The notes beneath the pieces are model-generated. The model ran no database searches. It was not told the DNA's origin and saw nothing but the letters and a program-made list of their open reading frames with translations. Source: Avena insularis (lineage: Eukaryota > Streptophyta > Magnoliopsida > Poales > Poaceae). From it: a stretch of DNA of 64,000 nucleotides. Location: NCBI GenBank assembly GCA_023614405.1, contig CM042685.1:88154684-88218683 (forward strand), written 5' to 3'. Below, in pieces: positions 34,692 through 45,049 of this stretch. A program made the position numbers and the translations under genes. Numbering within the stretch: the first letter of the stretch is position 1; every line of letters starts with the position of its first letter.

Positions 34692-36494
34692 CTCATTCGA
34701 GGTTTCTTGGCTTTCGGGTCAAATGTCCAATGTTATGGCTAGAATCAAGGCATAGTTTGTGATAATATGGCCATATTGTGCATACATGTGCATCATGGCA
34801 TGGCAAACAATGTTGCAAGAGGAAGTTTTCCTTTTTATCGCACCAAAAAGGCATTTTCCATTTTCCGAGCATAAAAAACGGACGGTTTTGTGAAGCAACC
34901 ACCAAATGGCTAATTCAAAAACCACCAACACATTTTACAAAAATACTAGACCACCTTATATGCACAATGTACCAACAGGGGGATCTGAAACCTTTCCGTC
35001 CACCTCTGGTGAAAAAGACAAATTCCTGCCGAATCGGTAGGAAGTGGGTCAGATATGAACTACAGGTACATGATACGATGCTCATGATTTTTACAAAAAT
35101 CATTTTTAGGTTCACAATATGCTATTTTATCATAAAAACAATGCAAGTTGAGCGAGGCTTGGCCCCGAGCTAAGAATCATCATGCCCGTTGTTCGACAAA
35201 GTTTGTCGATAGTTTAAAACGGGGATAAAAAATAAAAAAAGATCGAAACAGTGCAAAACCTTCGCGTGGTGTTATATTATGTGACATAGTTAGAAGGAAA
35301 AATCTCAAACTTGGTATATTGATTATGTCTCGAAAAAACCTTCACAAAATGACCTATCTCATTCGAGGTTTCTTGGCTTTCGGGTCAAATGACCAATGTT
35401 ATGGCTAGAATCAAGGCATAGTTTGTGATAATATGGTCATATTGTGCATACATGTGCATCATGGCATGGCAAACAATGTTGCAAGAGGAAGTTTTCCTTT
35501 TTATCGCACCAAAAAGGCATTTTCTATTTTCCGAGCATAAAAAACGGACAGTTTTGTGAAGCAACCACCAAATGGCTAATTCAAAAAACCACCAACACAT
35601 TTTACAAAAATACTAGACCACCTTATATGCACAATGTACCAACAGGGGATCTGAAACCTTTCCATCCACCTCTGGTGAAAAAGACAAATTCTCACGAATT
35701 CCAGGAAGTGGGTCAGATATGAACTACAGGTACATGATACGATGCTCATGATTGTTTACAAAAATCATTTTTAGGTTCACAATATGTTATTTTATCATAA
35801 AAAATGCAAGTTGAGTGATGCTTGTCCCCGAGCTAAGAATCATCATGCCCGTTGTTCGACAAAGTTTGTCGATAGTTTAAAACGGGGATAAAAAAATAAA
35901 AAAAGATCGAAACAGTGCAAAACCTTCGCGTGGTGTTATATTATGTGACATAGTTAGAAGGAAAAATCTCAAACTAGGTATATTGATTATGTCTCGAAAA
36001 AACCTTCACAAAATGACCTATCTCATTCGAGGTTTCTTGGCTTTCGGGTCAAATGACCAATGTTATGGCTAGAATCAAGGCATAGTTTGTGATAATATGG
36101 CCATATTGTGCATACATGTGCATCATGGCATGGCAAACAATGTTGCAAGAGGAAGTTTTCCTTTTTATCGCACCAAAAAGGCATTTTCCATTTTCCGAGC
36201 ATTAAAAACGGATGGTTTTGTGAAGCAACCACCAAATGGCTAATTCAAAAAACCACCAACACATTTTACAAAAATACTAGACCACCTTATATGCACAATG
36301 TACCAACAGGGGGATCTGAAACCTTTCCGTCCACCTCTGGTGAAAAAGACAAATTCCTGCCGAATCGGTAGGAAGTGGGTCAGATATGAACCATGTGTAC
36401 ATGATATTTGCTCATGATTTTTTACAAAAATCATTTTTAGGTTCACAATATGCTATTTTATCATAAAAATAATGCAAGTTGAGCGAGGCTTGGT
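34692..36494. repeat. Tandem repeat, about 665-bp unit, 2.7 copies
   Basis: Units start CTCATTCGAGGTTTCTTGGC at 34692, 35358 and 36022, giving periods of 666 and 664. The third copy ends after about 473 bp, at 36494. Units are highly similar, with few substitutions and small indels. Short ORFs recur in every copy on both strands but look non-coding. No terminal inverted repeat or target duplication is seen. Confidence 0.95.
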
Positions 36495-36499
36495 GAGAT

Positions 36500-36890
36500 T
36501 CAAGTGTATACAAAAGATGCGACATTTAAATATCCAATCAATTCAAAAATGTTAATACAAAAGATGCGGCATTAAAATATGATTTTCTCTAATAAAATTG
36601 GGTTAGATTCCTTTTTAGATGCTTAATATTTCTTATGTTCAAACTTTTAGGATTTAACAATTTATTTTTGTTTGAATTGAATAATCAAAATTTATATGTA
36701 AGTGTTTTAATCATTTTGAAAATTTTCATGTAAAGTAAATATAAAATTATTTACATGAATGGATAGATATTATTTTTCTGAAAATTATGATATATTATTC
36801 ATATTTTTCTAAGTTGAAATGAAAAAGATATGAATTTTCTAAATTCATATCCTATTTTTTGAATTAAAAATGCCCTTTAATGCATGAATA
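36500..36890. other. AT-rich spacer inside the CACTA element
   Basis: Very AT-rich sequence with no coding frame and no recognised repeat. It joins the 665-bp repeat array to the internal AACACCGG repeat block. Confidence 0.5.
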
Positions 36891-36897
36891 ATGCCCC

Positions 36898-37066
36898 CTT
36901 TAACACCGGTTCCCATAACGAACCGGTGTTAAAGGCGATTATTTTTTCACACAGATTTCTTTAACCCCGGTTCAGGGCTGGAACCGGTTTTAAAGGGGGG
37001 GTGTAATAAATGCCTGAACGATCTCTTTAACACCGGTTCCAGCCTCAACCGGTGTTAAAGGGGGTA
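36898..37066 (+). repeat. Internal copy of the CACTA subterminal repeat motif
   Basis: Three inverted pairs of TTTAACACCGGTT / AACCGGTGTTAAAG occur here, far from either end, one of them diverged (TTTAACCCCGG). They are followed by GC-rich leader-like sequence. This resembles the element's own 5' end without the CACTA terminus. It suggests fusion with, or insertion of, a second family member. Confidence 0.85.
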
Positions 37067-37585
37067 TTAAATTCGCTTCCTTCCTTTCTTCCCCCGAGCG
37101 AATCACATCGCCACATACGGCCATCGAGCAGAGAGAAGCGCCGCCACCGCCACCGCCCATTGGAGCAGAGAGAAGCCACCGTCGGCTGCCACCGCCCTCG
37201 GAGAGTGAGGGAGGAATCAGCCGTGGGTGCCCTGAATCGTCGGCCCTGTCACCTCCATCTCTGTCCGCCGCTCGCCATCGACACTGCCGGCAACCCCGAC
37301 CTTCCCCGGCCTCGTCGACCCCACCATCGGCTTCCTGGTGAGCCTCTGGTGCTCAGGCACATCTTCTTCCTCCTCTATATCGCCTCCAAGATTGTAACCG
37401 CCCGACCGCCAGTTCCTCCTTGTTCTCTGTTCTCCGGCGACCAAAAAGGGGAGGCGCCGCCACTACTAGGTCCGCCTCGACCTCCTCTTTCCAACCAGCC
37501 CAACCACAAGTCCTTGCATGTAGCAGATCGACAGGAGCAAGATCGACCTGAGAGGAGCTCCATTGCTGACGTCAGCGTGATGTAA
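37052..37585 (+). CDS. GC-rich ORF of unknown origin, possibly captured leader
   Basis: A 177-codon open frame rich in Pro, Arg, His and Ser with no conserved domain that I can see. CCG and CCACCG repeats and a CTCCGGCGACC stretch look like a plant gene's 5' leader or first exon. The stop lies near GCTGACGTCAGCGTGATGTAA, and a T-rich tract follows. It might be a fragment captured from a host gene or another element's LTR. Composition alone can keep such frames open, so coding status is doubtful. Confidence 0.25.
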   Translation: MLKGVLNSLPSFLPPSESHRHIRPSSREKRRHRHRPLEQREATVGCHRPRRVREESAVGALNRRPCHLHLCPPLAIDTAGNPDLPRPRRPHHRLPGEPLVLRHIFFLLYIASKIVTARPPVPPCSLFSGDQKGEAPPLLGPPRPPLSNQPNHKSLHVADRQEQDRPERSSIADVSVM

Positions 37586-37589
37586 TAAT

Positions 37590-38560
37590 CATTTTCTTTT
37601 TCTTTTATTATTTCTGTAATTCTTTTTCTGTAATTATTTCAGTGAAGAAAATACCTGACATGTGGGCCCTATCTGCAAGCGATAAAAACATTTCCATAAA
37701 TGTTTTCTAATTAAGAAAATTGTTTAAGTAAATTCCAAAAATGCAAATTACTTTATAATATTCCAAAAAATAATTTAAAATGAAATAATTTAAAATGCAA
37801 ATTATTTTATAATGCATCCGCTGAGAGCAGAGACAGCAGCCAGGCGGTGCAGCCGCCAGCCTCGCCGTCCGGAGCCGCCTCGCCTCGTCCCTGGAGTCCA
37901 CGCTCACGCCTCTGCGTCCATGCAATGTGGCGACACAAACAATGTGAACAATGTGTCAAAGATGGCGGCACAATGTGAACAATGTGTCAATGCGGCAATG
38001 GCCCACGCCTCAAGGCGATTAATCTCTGGAACAATGTGGGGAATATGTGTGATGTATAAAAGATGTAGTCGTGTATTCATATTTGAGTAAAGTTTCTGAT
38101 GTTGTAACATCGATAATATTGTTTACTTAGTGTTGGTGGTGAACTTGATGGTCAAAATCGGGAAACTCGAAACAAAGATGGCATGTAATTATGGAGGGAG
38201 TAGTAGTATAGATAGGATGTCAAGCGGGGCAGGTTCGCGGGCAACATATTTTTACCGGCTAATATAAATTGTACTACAGGCATAGATTAAAACTTGTATA
38301 CAAATTGGACTGCGTGTAGGTGTAGCTGTCTGAGACTAAATAATTGTCCGCAAACCCGCCCCACTTGTATACAAACTTGCATCCTGCCAACGTTACCCTC
38401 TTGGGGGTGTCGCTAGGAGCTCGACTCATCCCTGATTAGGGTTTGGACCCCTCGGAACTCGTTTAAAATGATCAAGCATCCTTAGGGTTTTAATTTCATT
38501 TGTGTATTTATTTGTGTATTTTTGTATGAATAATATGTATATTTGTGTATGAATCCAAGT
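37590..38560. other. Spacer inside the CACTA element, no gene recognised
   Basis: AT-rich at first, then a GC-rich island (about 37815-37920) and mixed sequence. A short near-tandem duplication, AATGTGAACAATGTGTCAA, appears at about 37939 and 37973. No protein family recognised. Confidence 0.45.
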
Positions 38561-38612
38561 CCACTTGAATGTTTACACTCTTACTCTAGATTATATTATT
38601 GTTTTAGAAACT

Positions 38613-41600
38613 ATGGATCCACTTAGTAGAAACCTTGAAGAAGAAGAAATAATGGAGAACATTATTGATGAGGACACCTCACAATATCTGAACTTGGAGG
38701 GGCATGACGACATCTCAAGTAGTAGTCATGGAGAAGATGAAGACTCCGGTGAACGCAATTTAGTGATTACAAAGTCCGGCGAGGTATATGCATTGATTAA
38801 GCCTCTTATGACTTCCACCAACAATCTTCTTCTACATGTATTAATTAACGCTTCTTTCTTCTTTTAGCCCTCTGGATCGACCAGCCAGCAACCATCTTCT
38901 TCTACGAAAAAGAGCAAGCGAGGCGTGAGCCATCGGTTGAAAGATCGTGCAAAGTTCACGATCGAAGCAGTCCGTGTTGATGGCAGGCCGGTGGAGCCCA
39001 AGAAGGTCGCAGACAAATTTGTACGTCAGGCTGGAGTTCTTGTTAGGGACCAAATCCCAATCATAATTGAAAATTGGAATAAGCCAAAGAAGGGCGACGG
39101 TACCTTTGTTGATAAAAGATCCAAAGAAACGTTTTGGAATTCGTTGTTGGTAAATTTCACCCTTCCGCCAGAGGAGGATGAAAACAACCCGGTTATAAAG
39201 GAAAAGGTCAAAGAGTGGACTCTAAAGAAGATGGCTGACGCTTTCCGCAACTGGAAGACAAAATTGAACAAATTTGTCAAAGCCGGCGAGACTCCAGATT
39301 TCGAAGACGCATATTATGCAAAGATAATACCTCACTGGCCCGAATTTGAGACATATAAAAAAAGTGCTATAGCTAAAAAGAGGTCAGAAACCAATACGCT
39401 TAATGCCCAAAAGAAGGAATATCACCAGAGGACGGGGTCAGGTGGCTACATATCTCAGAGGCCTAAGTGGGAGGAAGCTGAGAAGGCCCTGCGTGCTAGA
39501 GGGATCACACCCCAGACAGATGGGTGGGACCTACGTGCAAAGACTTGGTTCTACGGAATCGGGGCAAGGTTGGACCCAGAAACAGGATTGTGTATCTTCC
39601 CAACCATCCTTGCCAAACCCGTCACTGAACTCATCACGGCATACGAGGAAACATCCGCCAGGACCTTCCATCCCGACAAAGAGAATGACCAGCTCACACG
39701 CGCCATCGTTAAAAAAGAACACCCTAGACATGCACGAGGCACAGGGGGTATGACGTGGAAGGATGGGTTTGCCGAGTGGAGCGACTCTTACAGATGGCAC
39801 GGCAGAAAAGAAAAAGAGCGTACAGAGCGGATGACACAGATAGAACATGCACTTGAGGTGCTGTAGGCGCAAGTGAATGCACAACAGAGCCATCAAGCTA
39901 CCGGCCCATCTCAGCGGCACGAAGAGCCTGCATTGGAAGCTACCGGTGGCCCAGACTCTGCGCGGAAAAGCAGCGTGGCTTCCACGGAGAACGCAGACGC
40001 TGAAATGACGGGTCCTCGATACCCCGTGGATGAGATCACGGAGAGCGAACACGCTGAGCTGCATGTGAGATTAATGGGCTTATCCATTAAGGTGGCTGTC
40101 GGATATGCCTTACCTCCTGTAGCTGGTGGAACTTACCACTGCCGACCGATTTCAGATGGCTATGCTATTGTCGGGGTGGATGAGGTTGTGAAGGAATATG
40201 AGGAAGCACAGCTTGACCATGCTACAGGTGAAGGGGAAACTCAACTCAAATTTGCAGTGAAAACAACCATTCTTTGGAAGAAGGAACACGTCGTGCTTCC
40301 AAATTGGAGGCCACTGGCACCCCCGTGCCTCCAGCGTCGGCTGATCGAGCCGCTTCAGCTATCTCTCGACGGCAGCCATCTCCGGCGCTTCAGCCATCTC
40401 TCACTCAGCCATCTCCAAGGCCACACCATCTCCGGTGCTTCAGCCATCTCCTCAGCGTAAGCGGAAGAGCACTGCCACGAAGAGCATCAGTAGCACTGCC
40501 ACAAAGAAATCCGCAGGAAACCGTACGCCAAAGAGTTCAAAAAACTACGTCTCCCAGTCTTCCGCCAAGCCATTGCCGGTTTTACCGTGGAATCGCAGCG
40601 ACGAGGAGACCAATAGGATCTCGGAAGAACAGGTCAAGAAATTATTTGCACCTAGACGGGCCGAGCCAAAGGAGAAAATAAATCTGGCGGTGGTGGAGAA
40701 GTTTTACAAAAATCTTTTGAAACCTAAAACCCCACTTGTGCCGGACTACGAGCGCCAGATTTTGAAGGCGGATGCAAGGCTCCGTAGGGAGACTGAAAGT
40801 AGCAGTCGTGAGGCACCCTGAAAACAGTTCCCATGCTCGGAGCAGGAAAATAATCATGCGCCCCGCTCCAAATGTTCGACACACGGGACGCTCCTCCCGT
40901 AAATGATTAGGAGGCAGAGCTACAAAGAAAGGCCAATGAGATGGGGATGACTTACATTGCATACTTGAACGTCATGGGAGACAACTTGCCCAAATGCGAT
41001 GCCAACCCCATACAGCCATGGAAGTATGGGAAGAATCTCGTCAAGAAAGAGGAGCTCAAGAATCTACCAACAAAGATGCGAAAATTGCACAAGTGGTATC
41101 TTGATTTCTGCAAGACGAGAAAAGAAGAATGGATCACGGCGCATATAAGAGATGAGATTTTCTTGTGCGGAGACGACAAGATCGACTTCAACATTCAAGA
41201 CTTGCATTTTCTATTCAATCAGAAGGAACTCGACAAAGCTGCCATCAGCCTTTATTGTGTGTAAGTACTATTTCTGTAATTTATATCTCATCTCATTCAC
41301 TTCATTAATTGCATGTATATATATATGCTCACCATATATGTATATACTATTATGCAGGAAAAAGGTTATGGAATGCAGGAAAGGAGGCCCTTTTGACATT
41401 GGGTTCTTTAACCCAAATAGAGTTCATGAAGAAGTGGTAAGAACCAAACCCGGGCAAACAGAAGATTACTTGCTAAGGTCTTTACTGAGACAACAAACCA
41501 AAAGGGAAATACTATTGCCTTACAGCTTCTCGTGAGTACTGTTACCCTCTCTCTTGTACACATTCTATTTCGGCTTACTCGATGTTAAGTGTAACTGATG

Positions 41601-42333
41601 ACGAGTTATGTGTGCGTAGGTTCCACTTTATTCTGCTAGTCATTCAACCCGACTCAGGAAAAGTCCTTTTCATGGACTCATTACAAAAAGAAAAAGAGCT
41701 ATGGGCAGACTTTAGAGAGATGCTCCAGAGGTAATTTCAATCATATTATCGCACTAGATCGGCAACTTTCGTGACAACAAGTAATTAATTACTCCTTTAT
41801 CCATTTTCTTTGCCGGACAGGGTTTGGAAAAGGTTCACAGGCAGGGCTGTGGGTGAATGGTCAGAAGAACTAAAATTTGTAGACCAAAATGTAAGTAATA
41901 CTAGCTAGCTAGGTCTGCGTATCTCTTTGATTATGCTTCCAATTCCATTATATCATGCTTTATTGATTATTATTTTGATTGAACTCTCTATTCTCGTAAA
42001 GTGCATGCATTAGGGACACGGCAATAACTTATGTGGGTACTATGTTTGCGAGTTCATTCGCAACACGATATGTGCGACGGCCAAGCCGCACTAGAACAAC
42101 TTAGAGTAAATAAACAAAGTCCACAACATTATTTTATTACCATCAATTGTGTTGAGTTTTATTCTTATATATATATTGACGGCCTATTCTTCATATATAT
42201 TCAGATCGAATGGATGCGGGACCAACTCCTACCATTTGAACGCATACGAGCCATTCAAGAGGAATTGGCGGGGTTCATACTTGATGAGGTCGTCACGCCT
42301 GGCGGAGACCTCTTTAGATATCCACCAAAATGA
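38613..42333 (+). pseudogene. CACTA second protein: plant transposase region plus Ulp1-like protease, broken
   Basis: Exon 1 (38613-38783) is acidic and ends at a GTATATG donor. Exon 2 starts at 38868 after TTTTAG and encodes a Ptta/En/Spm-type block with a basic SHRLKDRAKF start and a Trp-rich DNA-binding-like region. CAG to TAG at 39864 breaks it, and the frame shifts near 40320-40435. A basic linker and a YLDFCKTRKEEW segment follow. The last exons (41358-41531, 41620-41730, 41821-41890, 42014 on, and about 42206-42333) form a C48/Ulp1-like cysteine protease. The His is at 41624-41626 (FHFILLV), the Asp at 41675-41677 (FMDSL) and the Cys at 42032-42034 (LCGYYVCEF). Such proteases remove SUMO-like modifiers. 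In-frame TAGs follow the Cys block. The triad is visible; the gene is broken. Confidence 0.8.
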
Positions 42334-42620
42334 ACGATGACGATGCATGTGCCGATGACGATGTATGTGCCGATGACGATGTTTGTGTATAATAATAGTT
42401 GCTTAATTATTCATGTACTCGTATGTACCGATGACGATGTATGTGTATACCGCTCCCGATCGATTCCCCTCCCCCTCCACGTAAATACGCCCGAGCAGAG
42501 GCAGGCGAAGTCTGGCAGGCAGATTTAGGCCGTCCTGCGTAGAACTCGCCAGGCAGAAAACAGCCTAAATAGTTCTGCCGCCAGCAGAAAACGGCCTAAA
42601 TCTTCGCCATGGTAAGAACC

Positions 42621-42785
42621 TTTAACACCGGTTCCAGCCCCGAGCCGGTGTTAAAGGGAGGGATGATATTGCGCCAATATCGTCGCCACTTTTAACACCG
42701 GTTCATATAAGAACCGGTGTTAAAGGCCCCCCCTCTAACACTGAACCCTCCCAACCGGAGTTAAAGGGGGAGGTCTGCACTAGTG
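42621..42785 (-). repeat. CACTA 3' subterminal and terminal repeats
   Basis: Inverted AACACCGG/CCGGTGTT pairs occur at about 42622-42656 and 42690-42726, with a diverged pair at 42735-42766, then CACTAGTG at the terminus (ends 42785). They mirror the 5' end. Confidence 0.92.
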
Positions 42786-42788
42786 AGG

Positions 42789-44070
42789 GGTCTTCTAAAT
42801 TGTTTTAATGAAAATGTTTTTGGTGTTTCCAGCTTCCTCTTCGTGTTATATTTCTTAGAGTACAATTGCATTGCACTAATTAAACATTAGTCGGATGAAG
42901 GAAGCAGCTCCTGCTTGATTATCAAAGTTTGTAAGCTGCAGCTATGTGAAATTGTGGAGAATTAACATATCTAAACCACGAACGAGGGCTAAAATCAATC
43001 AGCCCATTGTTGTGGGGTTGTGCGCTGACCATGTCTTCAGCGACCATGCTCCGATGGCTAGACCATGTCGGCACAGCTGCACCGCTATCTTCAGTATCAG
43101 CATGAACACCGTTCTGAACGCCAGCTAATATATGGATCAGTCCGACTATCACCGTAGCATGTAGCAATTAGTCAAGCACCTACAAAAATAGACAGCTAAT
43201 TTAATTGGCAGGACACAGCTGACCTTCTCTGTGTGCTTACCGTAAGGGACACTGCCCACCAGCGATAGTTATCAGTCAATCTACCATGTAGCCAAACTCT
43301 GATTAGGAGCAAAATTAGTACCATAGAAAGCATAAGATAATCAAATAGCATGAGAACTCGAATTTATTTCATACAAAGTAGAGTCATCATATTGGTAACA
43401 CCAGCCGCTGAACCCAAGGAAGAGAAAACTGTACCAATTGCCGCTGGGATTAATGGATGGCAAATCTCAAGGAAGAGTAACCAGTACTACCAATTGCCGT
43501 TGGAATTAGTTAACACTGTCTCAACCGTCCATGAAACCTGAGGCAGAGGTACCGCTGTGCTCATCCACCGTCGGAGTAACGCGAGGAAGATCAGATTCAT
43601 CAATCTGGAGTCTGATCAATTGGATGTGGAAAATCTTCTAAGAATCGTGTGGCACCTACTATACCGACACACACACACGGCCGACTAAGTGACGGCCGAC
43701 GGTGGCTTAGGAAAAGGGGATGCCGGTGATGGAAGCTTGGCAGGGCATGGGAGGCGTGCAGCGGGGCATGGGGCGTGTGTATTGCGGAGAGAGAGGCATT
43801 CGCAAGATCTTTTCTTCATGAATCAATTCGGTTAGGCACGACGAGAAAGATCGGGATAGGGGGTGGAAGGCATCAAATTGTTGTTGGAAAATATTCCACG
43901 CACACCGCTTTGACCATCTCACAATCGGGAACGACCGAATCAGGCCGTAAATCCCATCAGAGACGGAAGGAGGCGATCAATGGCACTCTAGACGTGCAAA
44001 CTTTACACATCTATACTACATACGGTGACGTGGACATATTTATAAAGTGTTATAAAGGTCAACTTTCATA
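42789..44070. other. Helitron interior (5' part), no gene recognised
   Basis: Mixed-composition sequence with short ORFs on both strands, including 100 codons at 43775-44077 (plus) and 71 codons at 43707-43922 (minus). Neither resembles a known family. A GC-rich stretch at about 43670-43780 and an ACAC run could be leader DNA captured from a host gene, which is common in Helitrons, but I cannot name a donor. Confidence 0.4.
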
Positions 44071-44083
44071 TAAGTAGTTATGA

Positions 44084-45049
44084 GTCATTTGAACAGGAAC
44101 ATACTTACATATACCAACAGGAATAGTAGTAGACTTATCAGCCATTTGTAAAGATATATCAGTTGATATCAATTTTTCCAATTAAAGTCTCTTTTAGAGA
44201 GAAAAAGGCATAACACTAACTCCTGCTCCTAAATCATACAAAGCAGTTCTAACAAAATTATTTTTAATGGAGCAAGAAATAGTTGGAATCCCTGGATCCC
44301 CAACTTTCCTTGGAACCTTACCATTGAAGGAATAATTAGTAAGTAAAGTGGAAATTTTCTCATTTGGAGTCTTCCTTTTATTAGAGACAATATCCTTCAT
44401 ATATTTTGAATAAGGAGGCAATTTAATAGCATCAGTCAAAGGAATTTGCAAAAATAAAGATTTCATTCACTCACAAAACTTTTATAGTGTTCTTCTTCCT
44501 TTGACTTGTGTTTATTATCAGGAAAAAGACATTGGTTTTTGCACCCAAGGCTCTCTTTCACTACCATGTTTGTTAGCTACAAAATCTTCCTTAGTATACT
44601 TAGTATTCTTAGTGTGCCTTTCAGGTTCCTCTACAATTTCTTTCTTATCAGGAGCATGATTTTTATCATTACACTTTCAGTTTTAGCATCAGAGAGAGAT
44701 ATACTATTAGGATCTATAGCAGGTTTAGAAGATTCTACAACTGTTTTATGTTTCTTTTTTTTCTCTTAGAAGAAGTACCAATATTTTAAGCTTCTTGAGA
44801 ATCCTGCTCAATTCTTTTAGGATGTCCCTAAGGATATAAAAGATCTTGAGTGGAAGCACCACTCCTAATTCTAATCTCATAAGCATGTTTTTCTCTAGAA
44901 GCATTAACTAGCAAATCTTTTTATACTTTAGTAAGATGATCAATTTGAGTTTGAACCCTTTGGAAATGTTTAACAAGCATTTCAACATCATTGGAGGTTC
45001 TTTCCACAATATCTTTCAACTCATTAATAGCTCTAGAGTTTTCCATTAA
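44084..45049 (-). pseudogene. Protease region of element B (N-terminal half) and linker
   Basis: The minus strand after gag carries a Lys/Ser-rich linker with several stops. The protease start follows: KLPPYSKYMKDI, PTISCSIKNN and the active-site block DLGAGVSVMPFSL (about 44195-44235). Then come ADKSTTIPVGI and VPVQM at the Helitron junction. Canonical Athila proteases usually read DLGAS at the active site; here it is DLGAG. The remaining protease lies at 27386-27499. Gypsy proteases cut the gag-pol polyprotein. Confidence 0.82.

Larger units (their letters stand above)
29126..42785 (+). mobile_element. CACTA (En/Spm) transposon, 13.66 kb
   Basis: The element begins CACTAGTGG at 29126 and ends CACTAGTG at 42785. 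It is flanked by perfect 3-bp duplications AGG (29123-29125 and 42786-42788), the CACTA standard. Both ends carry inverted AACACCGGTT/AACCGGTGTT subterminal repeats. It contains a TNP2-type transposase (29645-32960) and a second protein with an Ulp1-like domain (38613-42333). Between them are blocks of other origin: a second subterminal-repeat family, a 665-bp tandem repeat, and an internal copy of the element's own repeat motif. Both genes are broken, so this copy is not autonomous. Confidence 0.95.
27500..44083 (-). mobile_element. Non-autonomous Helitron, itself interrupted by a CACTA element
   Basis: On the minus strand the element starts TCATAACTAC at 44083 and ends CTAG at 27500, followed by T. 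Seven bases before CTAG is a perfect 9-bp GC hairpin (GGCGCGGCG, 3-nt loop, CGCCGCGCC; 27511-27531). These are Helitron hallmarks: 5' TC, 3' hairpin then CTRR, no target duplication. Removing the segment restores the retrotransposon protease frame. Without the CACTA insertion it would be about 2.9 kb, and I see no RepHel protein, so it is non-autonomous. One departure: the base before the 5' TC is C, not the usual A. Confidence 0.75.

Noticed and set aside
37052..37585. A captured host gene with a named function
   Set aside because: The ORF has no recognisable domain and its composition suggests leader sequence, so no function is claimed.
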